From assembly GCF_005116455.1 (NCBI RefSeq), contig NZ_SWBP01000002.1, positions 248,001 to 312,000 on the forward strand: a DNA stretch of 64,000 nucleotides, written 5' to 3'. The DNA is from Pedobacter cryophilus (GTDB taxonomy: Bacteria > Bacteroidota > Bacteroidia > Sphingobacteriales > Sphingobacteriaceae). The notes beneath the pieces were generated by a model that worked only from the letters and a program-made list of their open reading frames with translations, was not told the origin of the DNA and did not search any database. The position numbers and the translations under genes were made by a program. Positions 24,722-33,273 of this stretch are shown here, piece by piece (position 1 is the first letter of the stretch; every line of letters starts with the position of its first letter).

Positions 24722-24771
24722 AATGAAATGATCTTATAAATTGGATTTTATAGCGTAAATGAGATCATGAT

Positions 24772-25602
24772 TTAGTCTAATATAAAATCGGCGCAAGCCT
24801 TACAAACCTGCTCTAAATCTTTAGGTAATGTTTCGTTTGTGTAGGGATGACTTGCTCCAAAAACATGATCAGCACCTTCAATAATCAATAATTCGGATTT
24901 TTGAGGTTGAATAGTGTGGAATTCTTTTGCTACTTCTACATTCACTGCAGGGTCATTATCTCCATGAATTATTAACCAAGGAGTAGATATATTTTTAGCA
25001 GCCGCTTTTAAATCAAATTCTTTTTCATGTGTAATTACATCATCTAAAAGCGAGATATTTAAGGGCATTTGTTGTTTTGTTCTGGCGTTTAGCGTATAAA
25101 GAGTGCCTGTTTTTCTCCATTCTATCTCCTCTTCGCGTTTCCATAAATCTCTAAAAGCACCAATGGCAGCCCAAGTAATTAATTTATCAATTCTAAGGTC
25201 GGTAGCGGCTTGTAAAATGCTAATTCCACCACCATGGCTGTGGCCAATCAAGGCTATTTTTAAAAAAGGAAACTTATTTTTTGCAAAACCAATTACTTGG
25301 TTTAAGTCAGATAATTCTTTAGATGGGGTGTTGTTAGAAAAAACTGTTAAATCAGTAATATCTGATAAATCTTTAGGGTTTACACCGCTATGCGAAAAAT
25401 TAAATTTGATAAAATTTATGGCCTTATCAGCAAAATAGGTGGCCACCAAATGATGAGTGCCCCAATCTTTAAAACCTCTAAAACCGTGTGCAAAAATCAC
25501 CACATATTCTGGATAGCGATCACAAAAAGTAATATCACCAATAATTGGTAATTCATTTACACCAGATATTTCAAATTTTTCGTTGCTAAACATATCAATC
25601 AA
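24772..25602 (-). CDS. Alpha/beta hydrolase
   Basis: 276 aa single-domain serine hydrolase. The nucleophile elbow is GHSHGG (IALIGHSHGGGISIL), an oxyanion-type FAHGFRGFKDWG motif lies upstream, IIHGDNDPAVNVE carries the acid, and the catalytic His is in GADHVFGASHPY. There is no signal peptide. It resembles acyl-esterase/dienelactone-hydrolase-like proteins annotated only in general terms. It is 78 bp downstream of the large metallophosphoesterase gene's stop but on the same strand; operon membership is uncertain. Confidence 0.85.
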   Translation of the reverse strand: MIDMFSNEKFEISGVNELPIIGDITFCDRYPEYVVIFAHGFRGFKDWGTHHLVATYFADKAINFIKFNFSHSGVNPKDLSDITDLTVFSNNTPSKELSDLNQVIGFAKNKFPFLKIALIGHSHGGGISILQAATDLRIDKLITWAAIGAFRDLWKREEEIEWRKTGTLYTLNARTKQQMPLNISLLDDVITHEKEFDLKAAAKNISTPWLIIHGDNDPAVNVEVAKEFHTIQPQKSELLIIEGADHVFGASHPYTNETLPKDLEQVCKACADFILD

Positions 25603-25680
25603 TAATCGTATTTCTAATTTAGAAATCCTAAAAAACTTTAATAATATATAGATATAAAAAATTTAAGGAGCTCATTTTTA

Positions 25681-28600
25681 TTAAAATCTAAAACCTGTAC
25701 TAAAAGATATTACTTTACCTTCTTTAGAAAACCCATATCCTAATGATAATAAGGCTTTATTATAAAGATTAACCCATATACCGGGGCCATAACCTTGATG
25801 CCAGTTATTGTTTTCGGCAATATTTGAGCTCACTTTTGCAATGTCATAAAAAGCATAAGCTCCAAAATCTCCTGTGAATATGTAATTTCTAAAACTAGAA
25901 ACAGGAATACGCATTTCTGAATTGGCAAAATAAGTAGTTCTGCCGGCAAATCTTTGGTTACGAAAACCTCTTAGGTAGTGATTGTTTCCAATTTGGTTAG
26001 CCTGGTAAAATTTGTAATTTCCAATATTAGTCTCGGCTCCAAATCTTAAAGCAAAATTTACGGGAAAAGCAATATTAGGAGTTCCGTAAGTAGTAACTAC
26101 ACTACTAATGTGTACAAATTTATCTTTCTCGCCATTAATTTCATTAAAGTAGTTTATAGAGTTATTCCATTTAAAACCGGTTTTAGGGGCAAGTTCATTA
26201 TCTACAAAGCTCATATTGAAATAACTTTTTAGGGTTGCAAACCTACCGGGATTAGTGTAGGTACTATTTTGTGCAGCTAAAAAGGTAGGCTCGGTTCTGG
26301 TTAATATTTTTGTAAAATCAAAACCGGGCCCTATCCCAAATTTAATATGATCTGAAAGTTGATATTGGATAAAGATAGAAGAGGTTAAAACTTCTGATTT
26401 CACTCTATAAAAATCAACTTCATCATTTATATTAGTGGTGCTATTTCCTATACCGTAGTAGTTAAAAGAATAGGCAGGGCCAGCATATTTTGCATCTAAA
26501 ACTAAATCGAGTTTATTTGCTAATAGAGAATAAAAAGTGCTCTTATATTTTGCAAAATAAGCTCTTGATTGTAATGAATGTAAAAGAGATGCTTTTTGCT
26601 CATAACTGTAAGGTTGTTTTCTAAACCCATAGTGTTTTATAGAGTGGACTAAACCAATAGAAATACCATCTTTTGCATTCTTAAAATCAGCATTTATAGA
26701 AAGGGATTTTTTATCGTATTTAAATCCTTCAGGTTGGTAATCGTTAACCCAATCACTTTCAGATTTAACGATTTTTGTATTTGAACCATCTTTAAAATTA
26801 TTATCAGGAGTGTCAAAAAGCAGTGTTCTTCCATTTTTGGCTTCATCAGCCAGGTAATCTTTCCCTTTCCCTCCAACTATTCTTAATTTGATGGGCAATT
26901 TTGATTCTCCTTTAATCACTAAACTATCTTTTTCTCCTAATAAATAGATGTTTATTTCTCTAGTCAATTGATTATCGAAGTTTCTGGTATAAATAAGACC
27001 ATCTTTTTCACCGTCTTTTTTTACTTTATACATATTAACGATGGTTTCGTCTTCGGTACGGTTAATCTCTAAAAATTCATATTTATCAGACCCAGAAATA
27101 GTGACTTCTTTTGCTAATGTTTTGTAATAACTTATGGCTGTTTTTTCTAGGTTATTCCTTCTTAATTTTAGCTTTTCTATAATTAATTCACCGGTAAGTT
27201 GGTATGCCGCCGGCGGCATTTGCTTTACCGAATTGATGATCACACTATCAGTCAGTTGACTTTGCATGGTTTGTGCAATTTTAATCCAATCCGGGTAAGA
27301 AAGCTGATTCAATAAATTTCTATCTAAGTTTCTAGCTGCAATAGAGAGTTCTGCAGGGTCTTTAATTTCCTTTTCAAAAGACTGAATATCAGGAATCATC
27401 CCTTTTATTAATTTTGGTAAAAGGCCATCAAATTTGGTAAATACTTGGTCTCTATCTCTTGGAATAGGCTTATAAGTTATTTTTTTATCTTTTTCAAATT
27501 CGGCCCATCTCCATTGGTCTTCATGCCTATCCCAATCGCCAATAAGCATATCAAATAACCGGGCAGTTAAAAAACTTTTCTGATCAACTTCGTTATCATT
27601 ATCTTCTTTTAACTTTTCATACATGGTTTCTGTACTCACTGCATTTTTGGTATATCCAAAACTTTTAAATTGAGAAAGATCTTCATCAGGTCTGATTTCT
27701 ATAATACCCACTTTACCGCCAACTTCTTGTAAATATGGCCCTAATAATGTAGAATAGGGCATGTAAACTAGTTTAGGATTAGCATGAAAAACTTTTACAG
27801 CATTTGCTAAGCCAGGCACAGCTAAAGCCCCAAATGGATGTGCTGATGAAATTTGATCTTGAACAAATTCATCGGCAAAAGTATTGGTAAAGCCATCAGG
27901 TAAAAGTGCGGATGGGTCTTTATTTACTGTTCTAAATTGGTATTGATTGCCATCTTTCCCCATCATTCTTAAAGAAGTGGTTTGGTTGCCTCCTCCAAGC
28001 TGTAAAGGTGTTAAGCCTCCGGCAAACGAAGTTAATTCTAAGTAAGGAATTTTGATTGGAGTTGCCCAAACGCTACGGTAATGTTCGCCAAAGATGGCTC
28101 TCTTTACTGAAGAAGCTTTGTACTGCTCGCCAACAGCCATAATTTTTGTAGAATCAGAATAGTTAATCAGGTTTTCTTCTTTTACATCTTGTTTGCTTGC
28201 AGGTAAAGAATATAAAGGAGCTCTATAAACTAATTCACCTTTGCTACCATCGCCAATAGGCTCCCAAAACTCTACCCAACATTGCCCGTTTTTATAGTAA
28301 TTTAATCTAGAAAAACCTTTAGTGCCATGTCCAAATAATGCGCCGTTTCCTTTAAATAATGCGCTATTTTTACTTCCAGCGCCACTAATAATATGGTTAA
28401 GATCTTTGTATTTTGTTAATTGCAGGGCATGCTCATGTCCGGTAGCAATCACCACATTTTTTTGATCTTGTAAAACAGCCAGCAAGCTATTTTTTAGTTG
28501 TTGATAGTCTTTGTTAGAAAGATCTTGGTTTGATAAACCATATTGCCTTAATAAAGGATAAATAGAACCAATAACCGGCAGTGGAATAAATAAATTATCT

Positions 28601-29430
28601 CTTACCAAGGTAAGCGGAAACATGTAATCAGTAAAGGTGTAGTAGCCGCCATGTTTTCCGTTAGAAAATAAAGGATGATGCTCTGTTAAAACAATATTTT
28701 TTCCTTTGTTTCTTAGTACAATATCTTTTACTTGTGCAATAAGTTGTTCTTTAGTGGTTGAGGTGCAACCTTGCTCATAACGGTTAGATTTGCTGTATTT
28801 AGTAAGCCACCATTCGCTATCAATTACAATCACAACCAAGTTGTTGTTCATTTGAATTTCTACCGGGCCACCGCATCCATTGCTAGGTAAAAAAACATCG
28901 GTACTATCTAAGTAATTCTCAACAAATTCTTCTTGCCTTTTAATGCTGGCTAAACCTCCTGGGCGGCTTTTGTTCCAATCATGATTGCCAGGAATAAATA
29001 TTTTTTTTCCTGCAAAGTCTTTCACGATTCGCATTTGCTCAATAATTTTTTTCTCCTTTTCACCACGATCAGATGCATCAACTTCGGGCAAACCGAATTC
29101 ATAAATATTATCACCTAAAAAAATTGCGACATCTTTTTTGCTTGATGTTTTTTTGATAACGGTATCTCTTTTTCCGTTAGAAAAAACGGTGTCAATTTGG
29201 TAAAGCTGAGATTCCATTAACTTAAGCGTTGGCTCTTGCTCTCCAAGACTGGGATTTCCTACATCTCCAACTAAAAAGACGGTATAATCTAAGGTTAAAG
29301 AATCTGGGTTATTTGCTTTTTTCCAATCTCTTTCGCTTTTAGCGTAAAAAGGTTTGTAAGTAGTACAAGAAGCATAGCACAAACTGGCTACTAAAAGAAT
29401 AAGAAGTTTGGGGTGTTTAGTTGGTATCAA
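25681..29430 (-). CDS. Lipoprotein: metallophosphoesterase + kinase-like middle region + outer-membrane beta-barrel
   Basis: 1249 aa. A lipoprotein-like signal ends at Cys22. A calcineurin-type phosphoesterase domain spans about 45-400, with metal ligands in GDVGN (55-59), GDN (106-108), GNHD (148-151), HH (251-252) and GHEH (331-334). A middle region of 480-680 holds YQFRTVNKD (497-505), LIGDWDRHEDQW (629-640) and KPIPRDRDQVF (654-664), a layout like the catalytic and metal loops of CotH/HipA-type atypical kinases. The C-terminal third (about 900-1249) is an amphipathic beta series ending GFRF, like BamA/TamA-type barrels. The start is TTG, overlapping the upstream gene by 14 bp. Kinase likeness is my inference. 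Confidence 0.8.
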   Translation of the reverse strand: MIPTKHPKLLILLVASLCYASCTTYKPFYAKSERDWKKANNPDSLTLDYTVFLVGDVGNPSLGEQEPTLKLMESQLYQIDTVFSNGKRDTVIKKTSSKKDVAIFLGDNIYEFGLPEVDASDRGEKEKKIIEQMRIVKDFAGKKIFIPGNHDWNKSRPGGLASIKRQEEFVENYLDSTDVFLPSNGCGGPVEIQMNNNLVVIVIDSEWWLTKYSKSNRYEQGCTSTTKEQLIAQVKDIVLRNKGKNIVLTEHHPLFSNGKHGGYYTFTDYMFPLTLVRDNLFIPLPVIGSIYPLLRQYGLSNQDLSNKDYQQLKNSLLAVLQDQKNVVIATGHEHALQLTKYKDLNHIISGAGSKNSALFKGNGALFGHGTKGFSRLNYYKNGQCWVEFWEPIGDGSKGELVYRAPLYSLPASKQDVKEENLINYSDSTKIMAVGEQYKASSVKRAIFGEHYRSVWATPIKIPYLELTSFAGGLTPLQLGGGNQTTSLRMMGKDGNQYQFRTVNKDPSALLPDGFTNTFADEFVQDQISSAHPFGALAVPGLANAVKVFHANPKLVYMPYSTLLGPYLQEVGGKVGIIEIRPDEDLSQFKSFGYTKNAVSTETMYEKLKEDNDNEVDQKSFLTARLFDMLIGDWDRHEDQWRWAEFEKDKKITYKPIPRDRDQVFTKFDGLLPKLIKGMIPDIQSFEKEIKDPAELSIAARNLDRNLLNQLSYPDWIKIAQTMQSQLTDSVIINSVKQMPPAAYQLTGELIIEKLKLRRNNLEKTAISYYKTLAKEVTISGSDKYEFLEINRTEDETIVNMYKVKKDGEKDGLIYTRNFDNQLTREINIYLLGEKDSLVIKGESKLPIKLRIVGGKGKDYLADEAKNGRTLLFDTPDNNFKDGSNTKIVKSESDWVNDYQPEGFKYDKKSLSINADFKNAKDGISIGLVHSIKHYGFRKQPYSYEQKASLLHSLQSRAYFAKYKSTFYSLLANKLDLVLDAKYAGPAYSFNYYGIGNSTTNINDEVDFYRVKSEVLTSSIFIQYQLSDHIKFGIGPGFDFTKILTRTEPTFLAAQNSTYTNPGRFATLKSYFNMSFVDNELAPKTGFKWNNSINYFNEINGEKDKFVHISSVVTTYGTPNIAFPVNFALRFGAETNIGNYKFYQANQIGNNHYLRGFRNQRFAGRTTYFANSEMRIPVSSFRNYIFTGDFGAYAFYDIAKVSSNIAENNNWHQGYGPGIWVNLYNKALLSLGYGFSKEGKVISFSTGFRF

Positions 29431-30325
29431 TGCCTGTTATTTTAATGATATTTCCTGCTTTATTTTTGCCTTCGTTAGAGATGTATAATTCGCCTTTAGC
29501 ATTAAAAGCAATCCCTTCTGGTTGTATAAATTCTTTACCCTTAAACGGGATGACTTTTTTAAGTACGTTATCTTTAGATATAACAACAATAATTTGATTA
29601 ATTGCTGATAGCACATACAAATCATGGCTTACAGGATGAAAAGCCATTGCAGAAGGTCTTATAATCTCGTTTAGATTTTGATTTCCAATTATTTTTAGAA
29701 ATTTTTTGGATGATTCTTCAATGGCATCCCCTTTAAATTGGGCTTCAATGGCATCCAACTTAATTTGATAAGTAGGGGTGGTATTTAATTTTTTAGTAGC
29801 TAAAGAGAAGCTGTAAATTCCTTTTGTTTCTTTGTCTTTAACAATGTTTTTGTCTTTAACGGCTAGTAACAAAGTATTATTTCGACTATCAAAAGCTAAA
29901 CTTTCTATATTATTTTCTGTGCTTAATTGTGTTTTAAATTGGCTAATCACAGGTTTTTTATCGGTAAAATTCTCTATTTTAAAAATAGTACCATCAGCCC
30001 TAACCACGTAAATATCATTACCCACCTTTACTAAATCTTCAAAATCATCAGGAGTAGAAAATTCAATTGTTTTAACGATCTCTTTTTTTAGTAAATCATA
30101 AAAATAAACAATACCGTTTTCATCTTCAATTGCAGCAATTAAGCTATCATTAATAAAAGTAATTCCCGAAATCTCATTTAATTCTTTGGGTAATTGGTAA
30201 ACCTCATAATTTTGAGGTAATATCTTTTCTGTTTTTAATGATTTGGACTCTTTATTTTTTTTATTATTGTTTGAACAAGAGCTAAAAAAGCAACAAAGTA
30301 TCATGAATGTTAATAATTTATTCAT
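29417..30325 (-). CDS. SdiA-regulated/YjiK-like beta-propeller lipoprotein
   Basis: 302 aa. Lipobox FSSC (Cys17) after a short hydrophobic signal, then a Lys/Asn-rich linker. Repeats of propeller type follow: ISGITFINDSLIAAIEDENG, DDFEDLVKVGNDIYVVRADG, NIESLAFDSRNNTLLLAVKD, RPSAMAFHPVSHDLYVLSAI, and EGIAFNAKGELYISNEG. This matches the SdiA-regulated (YjiK) family, often found next to phosphoesterases; E. coli YjiK is uncharacterised. Its 3' end overlaps the TTG start of the phosphoesterase/barrel gene by 14 bp, so the two are translationally coupled and probably act together at the outer membrane. Confidence 0.8.
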   Translation of the reverse strand: MNKLLTFMILCCFFSSCSNNNKKNKESKSLKTEKILPQNYEVYQLPKELNEISGITFINDSLIAAIEDENGIVYFYDLLKKEIVKTIEFSTPDDFEDLVKVGNDIYVVRADGTIFKIENFTDKKPVISQFKTQLSTENNIESLAFDSRNNTLLLAVKDKNIVKDKETKGIYSFSLATKKLNTTPTYQIKLDAIEAQFKGDAIEESSKKFLKIIGNQNLNEIIRPSAMAFHPVSHDLYVLSAINQIIVVISKDNVLKKVIPFKGKEFIQPEGIAFNAKGELYISNEGKNKAGNIIKITGIDTN

Positions 30326-30420
30326 TTGTGGATTTAAAATTGTAAGATTAGTTATTCTTGTGTTAAAGTCAAATCTTATACCATGAGTTCATATTTATTT
30401 TAAACCATTTAAAAAGTATC

Positions 30421-31608
30421 ATGAAAGAATCTCTAATTGATCATATATCAGTCTTCGTTTTCGATTTGTTTAAGGAAAAACTTTCTACAAATTATTTATA
30501 TCATAATTACATTCATACCCAGCAAACTGTAGAAGCAGCAGAGAAAATTGCTAAGGGTTATGATATAAATAGTACCGAAAAAGAAGATTTATTGATTGCC
30601 GCTTGGATGCATGATACCGGATATACAAAAGGTTATAAAAACCATGAAGAAGAAAGTGTAAAAATAGCCGAAGGTTTTTTAGGAAAAGATTTCCCTAAAG
30701 CCAGATTGGAGCTCATTAAAGCATTAATTTTAAGCACCAAGGTTGATGAAAAGCATGCAAATATTTTAGAAGAAATTTTGCATGATGCTGATTATATAAA
30801 CATTGGGAAAAGCAATTTTTTTGAACGAGCCGAACTATTACGCTTTGAGTGGGAACTGGTTTATGAAAAAACATATACCGATTTAGAGTGGGCACAAGTG
30901 CAATTAGACTTTATTATCTCTAAAAATTTTAAAACTACTTATGCTCAGGCTAAGTATGGCGATAAAAGAGAAAAGAATATTCAACAGCAAAAAGAGGTTG
31001 TTGAAAAATTAAAAAGTGACCAGTTTAAACTACAAACTAAAGAAGATAGTACTAAACTTAAAGCAAACAAGGAAGGAAGAGGCATAGAAACTTTATATCG
31101 TTCTGTTTATGATAATCACATGAATTTAAGTGCCCTGGCAGATAACAAGGCAAACATTATGATTAGTGTAAATACCATCATTATTTCTTTGGTGATTACC
31201 CTTTTTGGATCTAGTTATACTTTTACAGGAGAAGGAATAACTCACGTAAGATTTGTTTTTCCGATGCTTTTTTTAGTAATAAGTAGTTTGGTAGCGGTGG
31301 TATTTGCTATTTTATCTGCAAGACCTAATATTACAAGTAAAGAAAAGTACGAATTGTCTAACAAAACCAGCAGTGCGCTTTTCTTTGGTAATTTTGCTCA
31401 GCTTTCTTTAAATGAATTTGTGAGTCATGTAAAAGGATTAAAAGATGAGAAGGAATCTTTATACAGCAGTATGTCAACTGATATATATCATTTAGGTGTG
31501 GTGTTAGTCAAAAAATATAAGCTACTTACTTGGTCTTACAATATTTTTATGACGGGTTTGATATTATGCGGGGTAAGCTTTTTGGTAATTGTGATTTTTT
31601 CTTCTTAA
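30421..31608 (+). CDS. HD-domain phosphohydrolase fused to a Pycsar-effector-like (PycTM) membrane domain
   Basis: 395 aa. An HD domain at about 1-175 with metal residues H32, H64-D65 (WMHDTGYTKGY), H75 and H121-D122 (LHDADYINIG). A charged linker (about 180-220) follows, then from about 226 the PycTM pattern (SVYDNHMNLSALADNKANIM) with helices VNTIIISLVITLFGSS, VFPMLFLVISSLVAVVFAIL and FMTGLILCGVSFLVIVIF. PycTM effectors of Pycsar anti-phage systems open the membrane when a cCMP/cUMP signal binds. An HD domain fused to it could hydrolyse that signal. Its last 62 bp overlap the 3' end of the cyclase-like DUF2652 gene on the other strand. Assignment by pattern, not by search. Confidence 0.8.
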   Translation: MKESLIDHISVFVFDLFKEKLSTNYLYHNYIHTQQTVEAAEKIAKGYDINSTEKEDLLIAAWMHDTGYTKGYKNHEEESVKIAEGFLGKDFPKARLELIKALILSTKVDEKHANILEEILHDADYINIGKSNFFERAELLRFEWELVYEKTYTDLEWAQVQLDFIISKNFKTTYAQAKYGDKREKNIQQQKEVVEKLKSDQFKLQTKEDSTKLKANKEGRGIETLYRSVYDNHMNLSALADNKANIMISVNTIIISLVITLFGSSYTFTGEGITHVRFVFPMLFLVISSLVAVVFAILSARPNITSKEKYELSNKTSSALFFGNFAQLSLNEFVSHVKGLKDEKESLYSSMSTDIYHLGVVLVKKYKLLTWSYNIFMTGLILCGVSFLVIVIFSS

Positions 31609-32218
31609 AATTTTTACAATCAACTAAAGAAATATAGCTGTAGTGGGTGAGTCCAAAATGCTCATATTGCTCTGATCCTTTTTTAACGCTTTCCCAGTTG
31701 AACCAGTTTTTTACTGTTTTTTTATCCTTTAATTTTAAAGTATAATTATCAGTAAGTAAAATATAATTAGGTTCGGGGATTCCGTTTTTTAAAAGTTTGT
31801 GAACAAGAATAACATCTTCACCCATTAACTTAGTGCGACCTTCTATTTTTACTAAACTGATATGTCCAAAATGGATGACGATTTTTATACCCAATTGTTC
31901 ATCAGCTAAAAACTGTTGGTATTCTTCGGGATGTGAAGTTTGGTAAGAATCAATTTTTTCTTTAAAAGTGTCGTAAATGTTTTTACACTGTTTGGCTACT
32001 TTACCCACAGCAGGAAGTCTGCCGGTACGGTAAAAAAAAACGGCATCACCTTCAACTTCAGCCACCTTCATGTCTAACATGTTTGAAGAAACAATCTGAT
32101 TGAGGAGATCAGTAATTACCTGGTTGGCAAAAACCGTTTCGGTAGAGGTAATAAATTTAGTGAAACCCGTAAGGTCTGGTATACAAAAGAATACAGGAAC
32201 CAAAGATTTATTTTTCAT
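31547..32218 (-). CDS. DUF2652 protein, class III nucleotide-cyclase-like
   Basis: 223 aa. IPDLTGFTKF (D15) and VEGDAVFFY (D58) match the two metal-binding Asp blocks of class III cyclases (FxDxxGFT, GDxxm). IKIVIHFGHISLVKIEG and LMGEDVILVHKL match the later IGIHTGPVVAG...GdtVNlAaR blocks, but the transition-state Asn and Arg positions read Ile137 and Lys141, so activity may be altered or lost. It lacks transmembrane segments. Tail-to-tail overlap of 62 bp with the HD-PycTM gene. Either a cyclase providing its signal, or an inactive nucleotide sensor. The family itself is uncharacterised. Confidence 0.75.
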   Translation of the reverse strand: MKNKSLVPVFFCIPDLTGFTKFITSTETVFANQVITDLLNQIVSSNMLDMKVAEVEGDAVFFYRTGRLPAVGKVAKQCKNIYDTFKEKIDSYQTSHPEEYQQFLADEQLGIKIVIHFGHISLVKIEGRTKLMGEDVILVHKLLKNGIPEPNYILLTDNYTLKLKDKKTVKNWFNWESVKKGSEQYEHFGLTHYSYISLVDCKNFKKKKSQLPKSLPRIISNPS

Positions 32219-32276
32219 GACAATTAAAAACCAGCTATTTTTTGAAACGATTTTAAAACACCAAGCTTACAAATAA

Positions 32277-32302
32277 AAATAGCTTCGATGAAGAAGCTAT
32301 TT
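32277..32302 (-). terminator. Terminator of tRNA-Met
   Basis: Ten-bp perfect stem AAATAGCTTC / GAAGCTATTT with loop GATGAA; on the minus strand it ends in TTTTTATTT. It lies 2 bp beyond the tRNA 3' end. Confidence 0.85.
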
Positions 32303-32304
32303 TG

Positions 32305-32378
32305 TAGCGGGGAGCAGGATCGAACTGCCGACCTCAGGGTTATGAATCCTGCGCTCTAACCATCTGAGCTACCCCGCC
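32305..32378 (-). tRNA. tRNA-Met (CAU), elongator type
   Basis: The minus strand folds as a complete 74-nt cloverleaf: acceptor GGCGGGG/CCCCGCT, D-arm with AGCTCAGATGGTTAGAGCG, anticodon loop TTCATAA (CAT at 32342-32344), T-arm GGCAG-TTCGATC-CTGCT, discriminator A. CCA is not encoded. G1-U72 rather than the C1-A72 mismatch of initiators argues for an elongator; an Ile2 (lysidine) tRNA is possible but less likely. The anticodon stem has an A31-C39 mismatch. Confidence 0.93.
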
Positions 32379-32470
32379 GTGGGTTTAAACACTGTTTTAT
32401 TGTGTTTTTTTAATTTTATTTGACTTATTTGTTGAAGCATGGTTAACACTACAACAGCCATTTGCGAGTG

Positions 32471-32478
32471 CAAAGATG
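32471..32478 (-). promoter_or_regulatory. Candidate tRNA promoter; rest of 32379-32869 empty
   Basis: On the minus strand CATCTTTGCACTCGCAAA resembles the TAnnTTTGCA boxes in front of Bacteroidota stable-RNA genes (first base C instead of T), 93 bp upstream of the tRNA 5' end. The remaining part of this 491-bp gap up to the START-domain gene is AT-rich; I see no other gene, repeat or terminator in it. Confidence 0.4.
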
Positions 32479-32869
32479 CGAATTTTTTTAAATAAATGAT
32501 AAACTTCTTCTGTTTTTTAAACGATAAAAATAGACTTGTGAAGTTATCTGTAAGGATGTGCTTGATAATACATTCAAAAACAATTATTTAAAGAGCCACA
32601 AAGTAAATAGTGAAATTTATATTTATGAATTTAAGCGCCTAATTAATGATCAAAAACTCCACTGTATAGCAGTTTTTTAGTCATTATATTTTTGTTATTG
32701 ATTTCAAGATGAATAATCTTACGTTGTTTCCAATTATTATTAGTACAATTGAATTAATCAACCAATATGTTTTGAAAATTGAGTTGCATTTATAGACTAA
32801 AATACTTTCCTTTAGAAAAAGAAGGCAAGAAAATTTTTTTCAAGTTTAATCTTTTATAGATATTTATAC

Positions 32870-33253
32870 ATGGCCGAAAAGTTAAAATTTGTTCTGGAAT
32901 ACGAAATTAGATCTTCTCCTAAAATACTTTATAGTTTTATTAGCGAACCTAATGGTTTAGCACAATGGTTTTCTGATGATGTACGCGTAAGAGACCACGT
33001 TTACAATTTTATTTGGGACGATGGTGAGGAGCAAAAAGCAAAGCTTTTATCTTTCAAGGAAAATAAATTAGTGAAATTTCATTGGGTTGATGATGAGCCT
33101 TACACTTATTTTGAATTAGAAATTGTGAAAGATGAGTTAACTAATGATGTAGCGTTATTAGTTACTGATTTTGCTTTAGAGGAAAATTTAAAAGACCGCC
33201 AGTTGATTTGGAATATTCAAATAGAAGGTCTTTTAAGTGTAATTGGAGCTTGA
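32870..33253 (+). CDS. START/SRPBCC-like small domain protein (AHSA1 type)
   Basis: 127 aa single-domain helix-grip protein: VLEYEIRSSPKILYSFISEP at the start, GLAQWFSDDVRVRD, FIWDDGEEQKAKLLSF, HWVDDEPYTYFELEI, and a C-terminal helix (LIWNIQIEGLLSVIG). AHSA1/START-like folds bind hydrophobic ligands or partner proteins; the function of this Bacteroidota subfamily is unknown. It is 20 bp ahead of the LptF-type permease and is probably the first gene of the START-lptF-GT2-ribBA transcript. Confidence 0.85.
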   Translation: MAEKLKFVLEYEIRSSPKILYSFISEPNGLAQWFSDDVRVRDHVYNFIWDDGEEQKAKLLSFKENKLVKFHWVDDEPYTYFELEIVKDELTNDVALLVTDFALEENLKDRQLIWNIQIEGLLSVIGA

Positions 33254-33273
33254 TTTTTTGCTAATTTAGCAAA

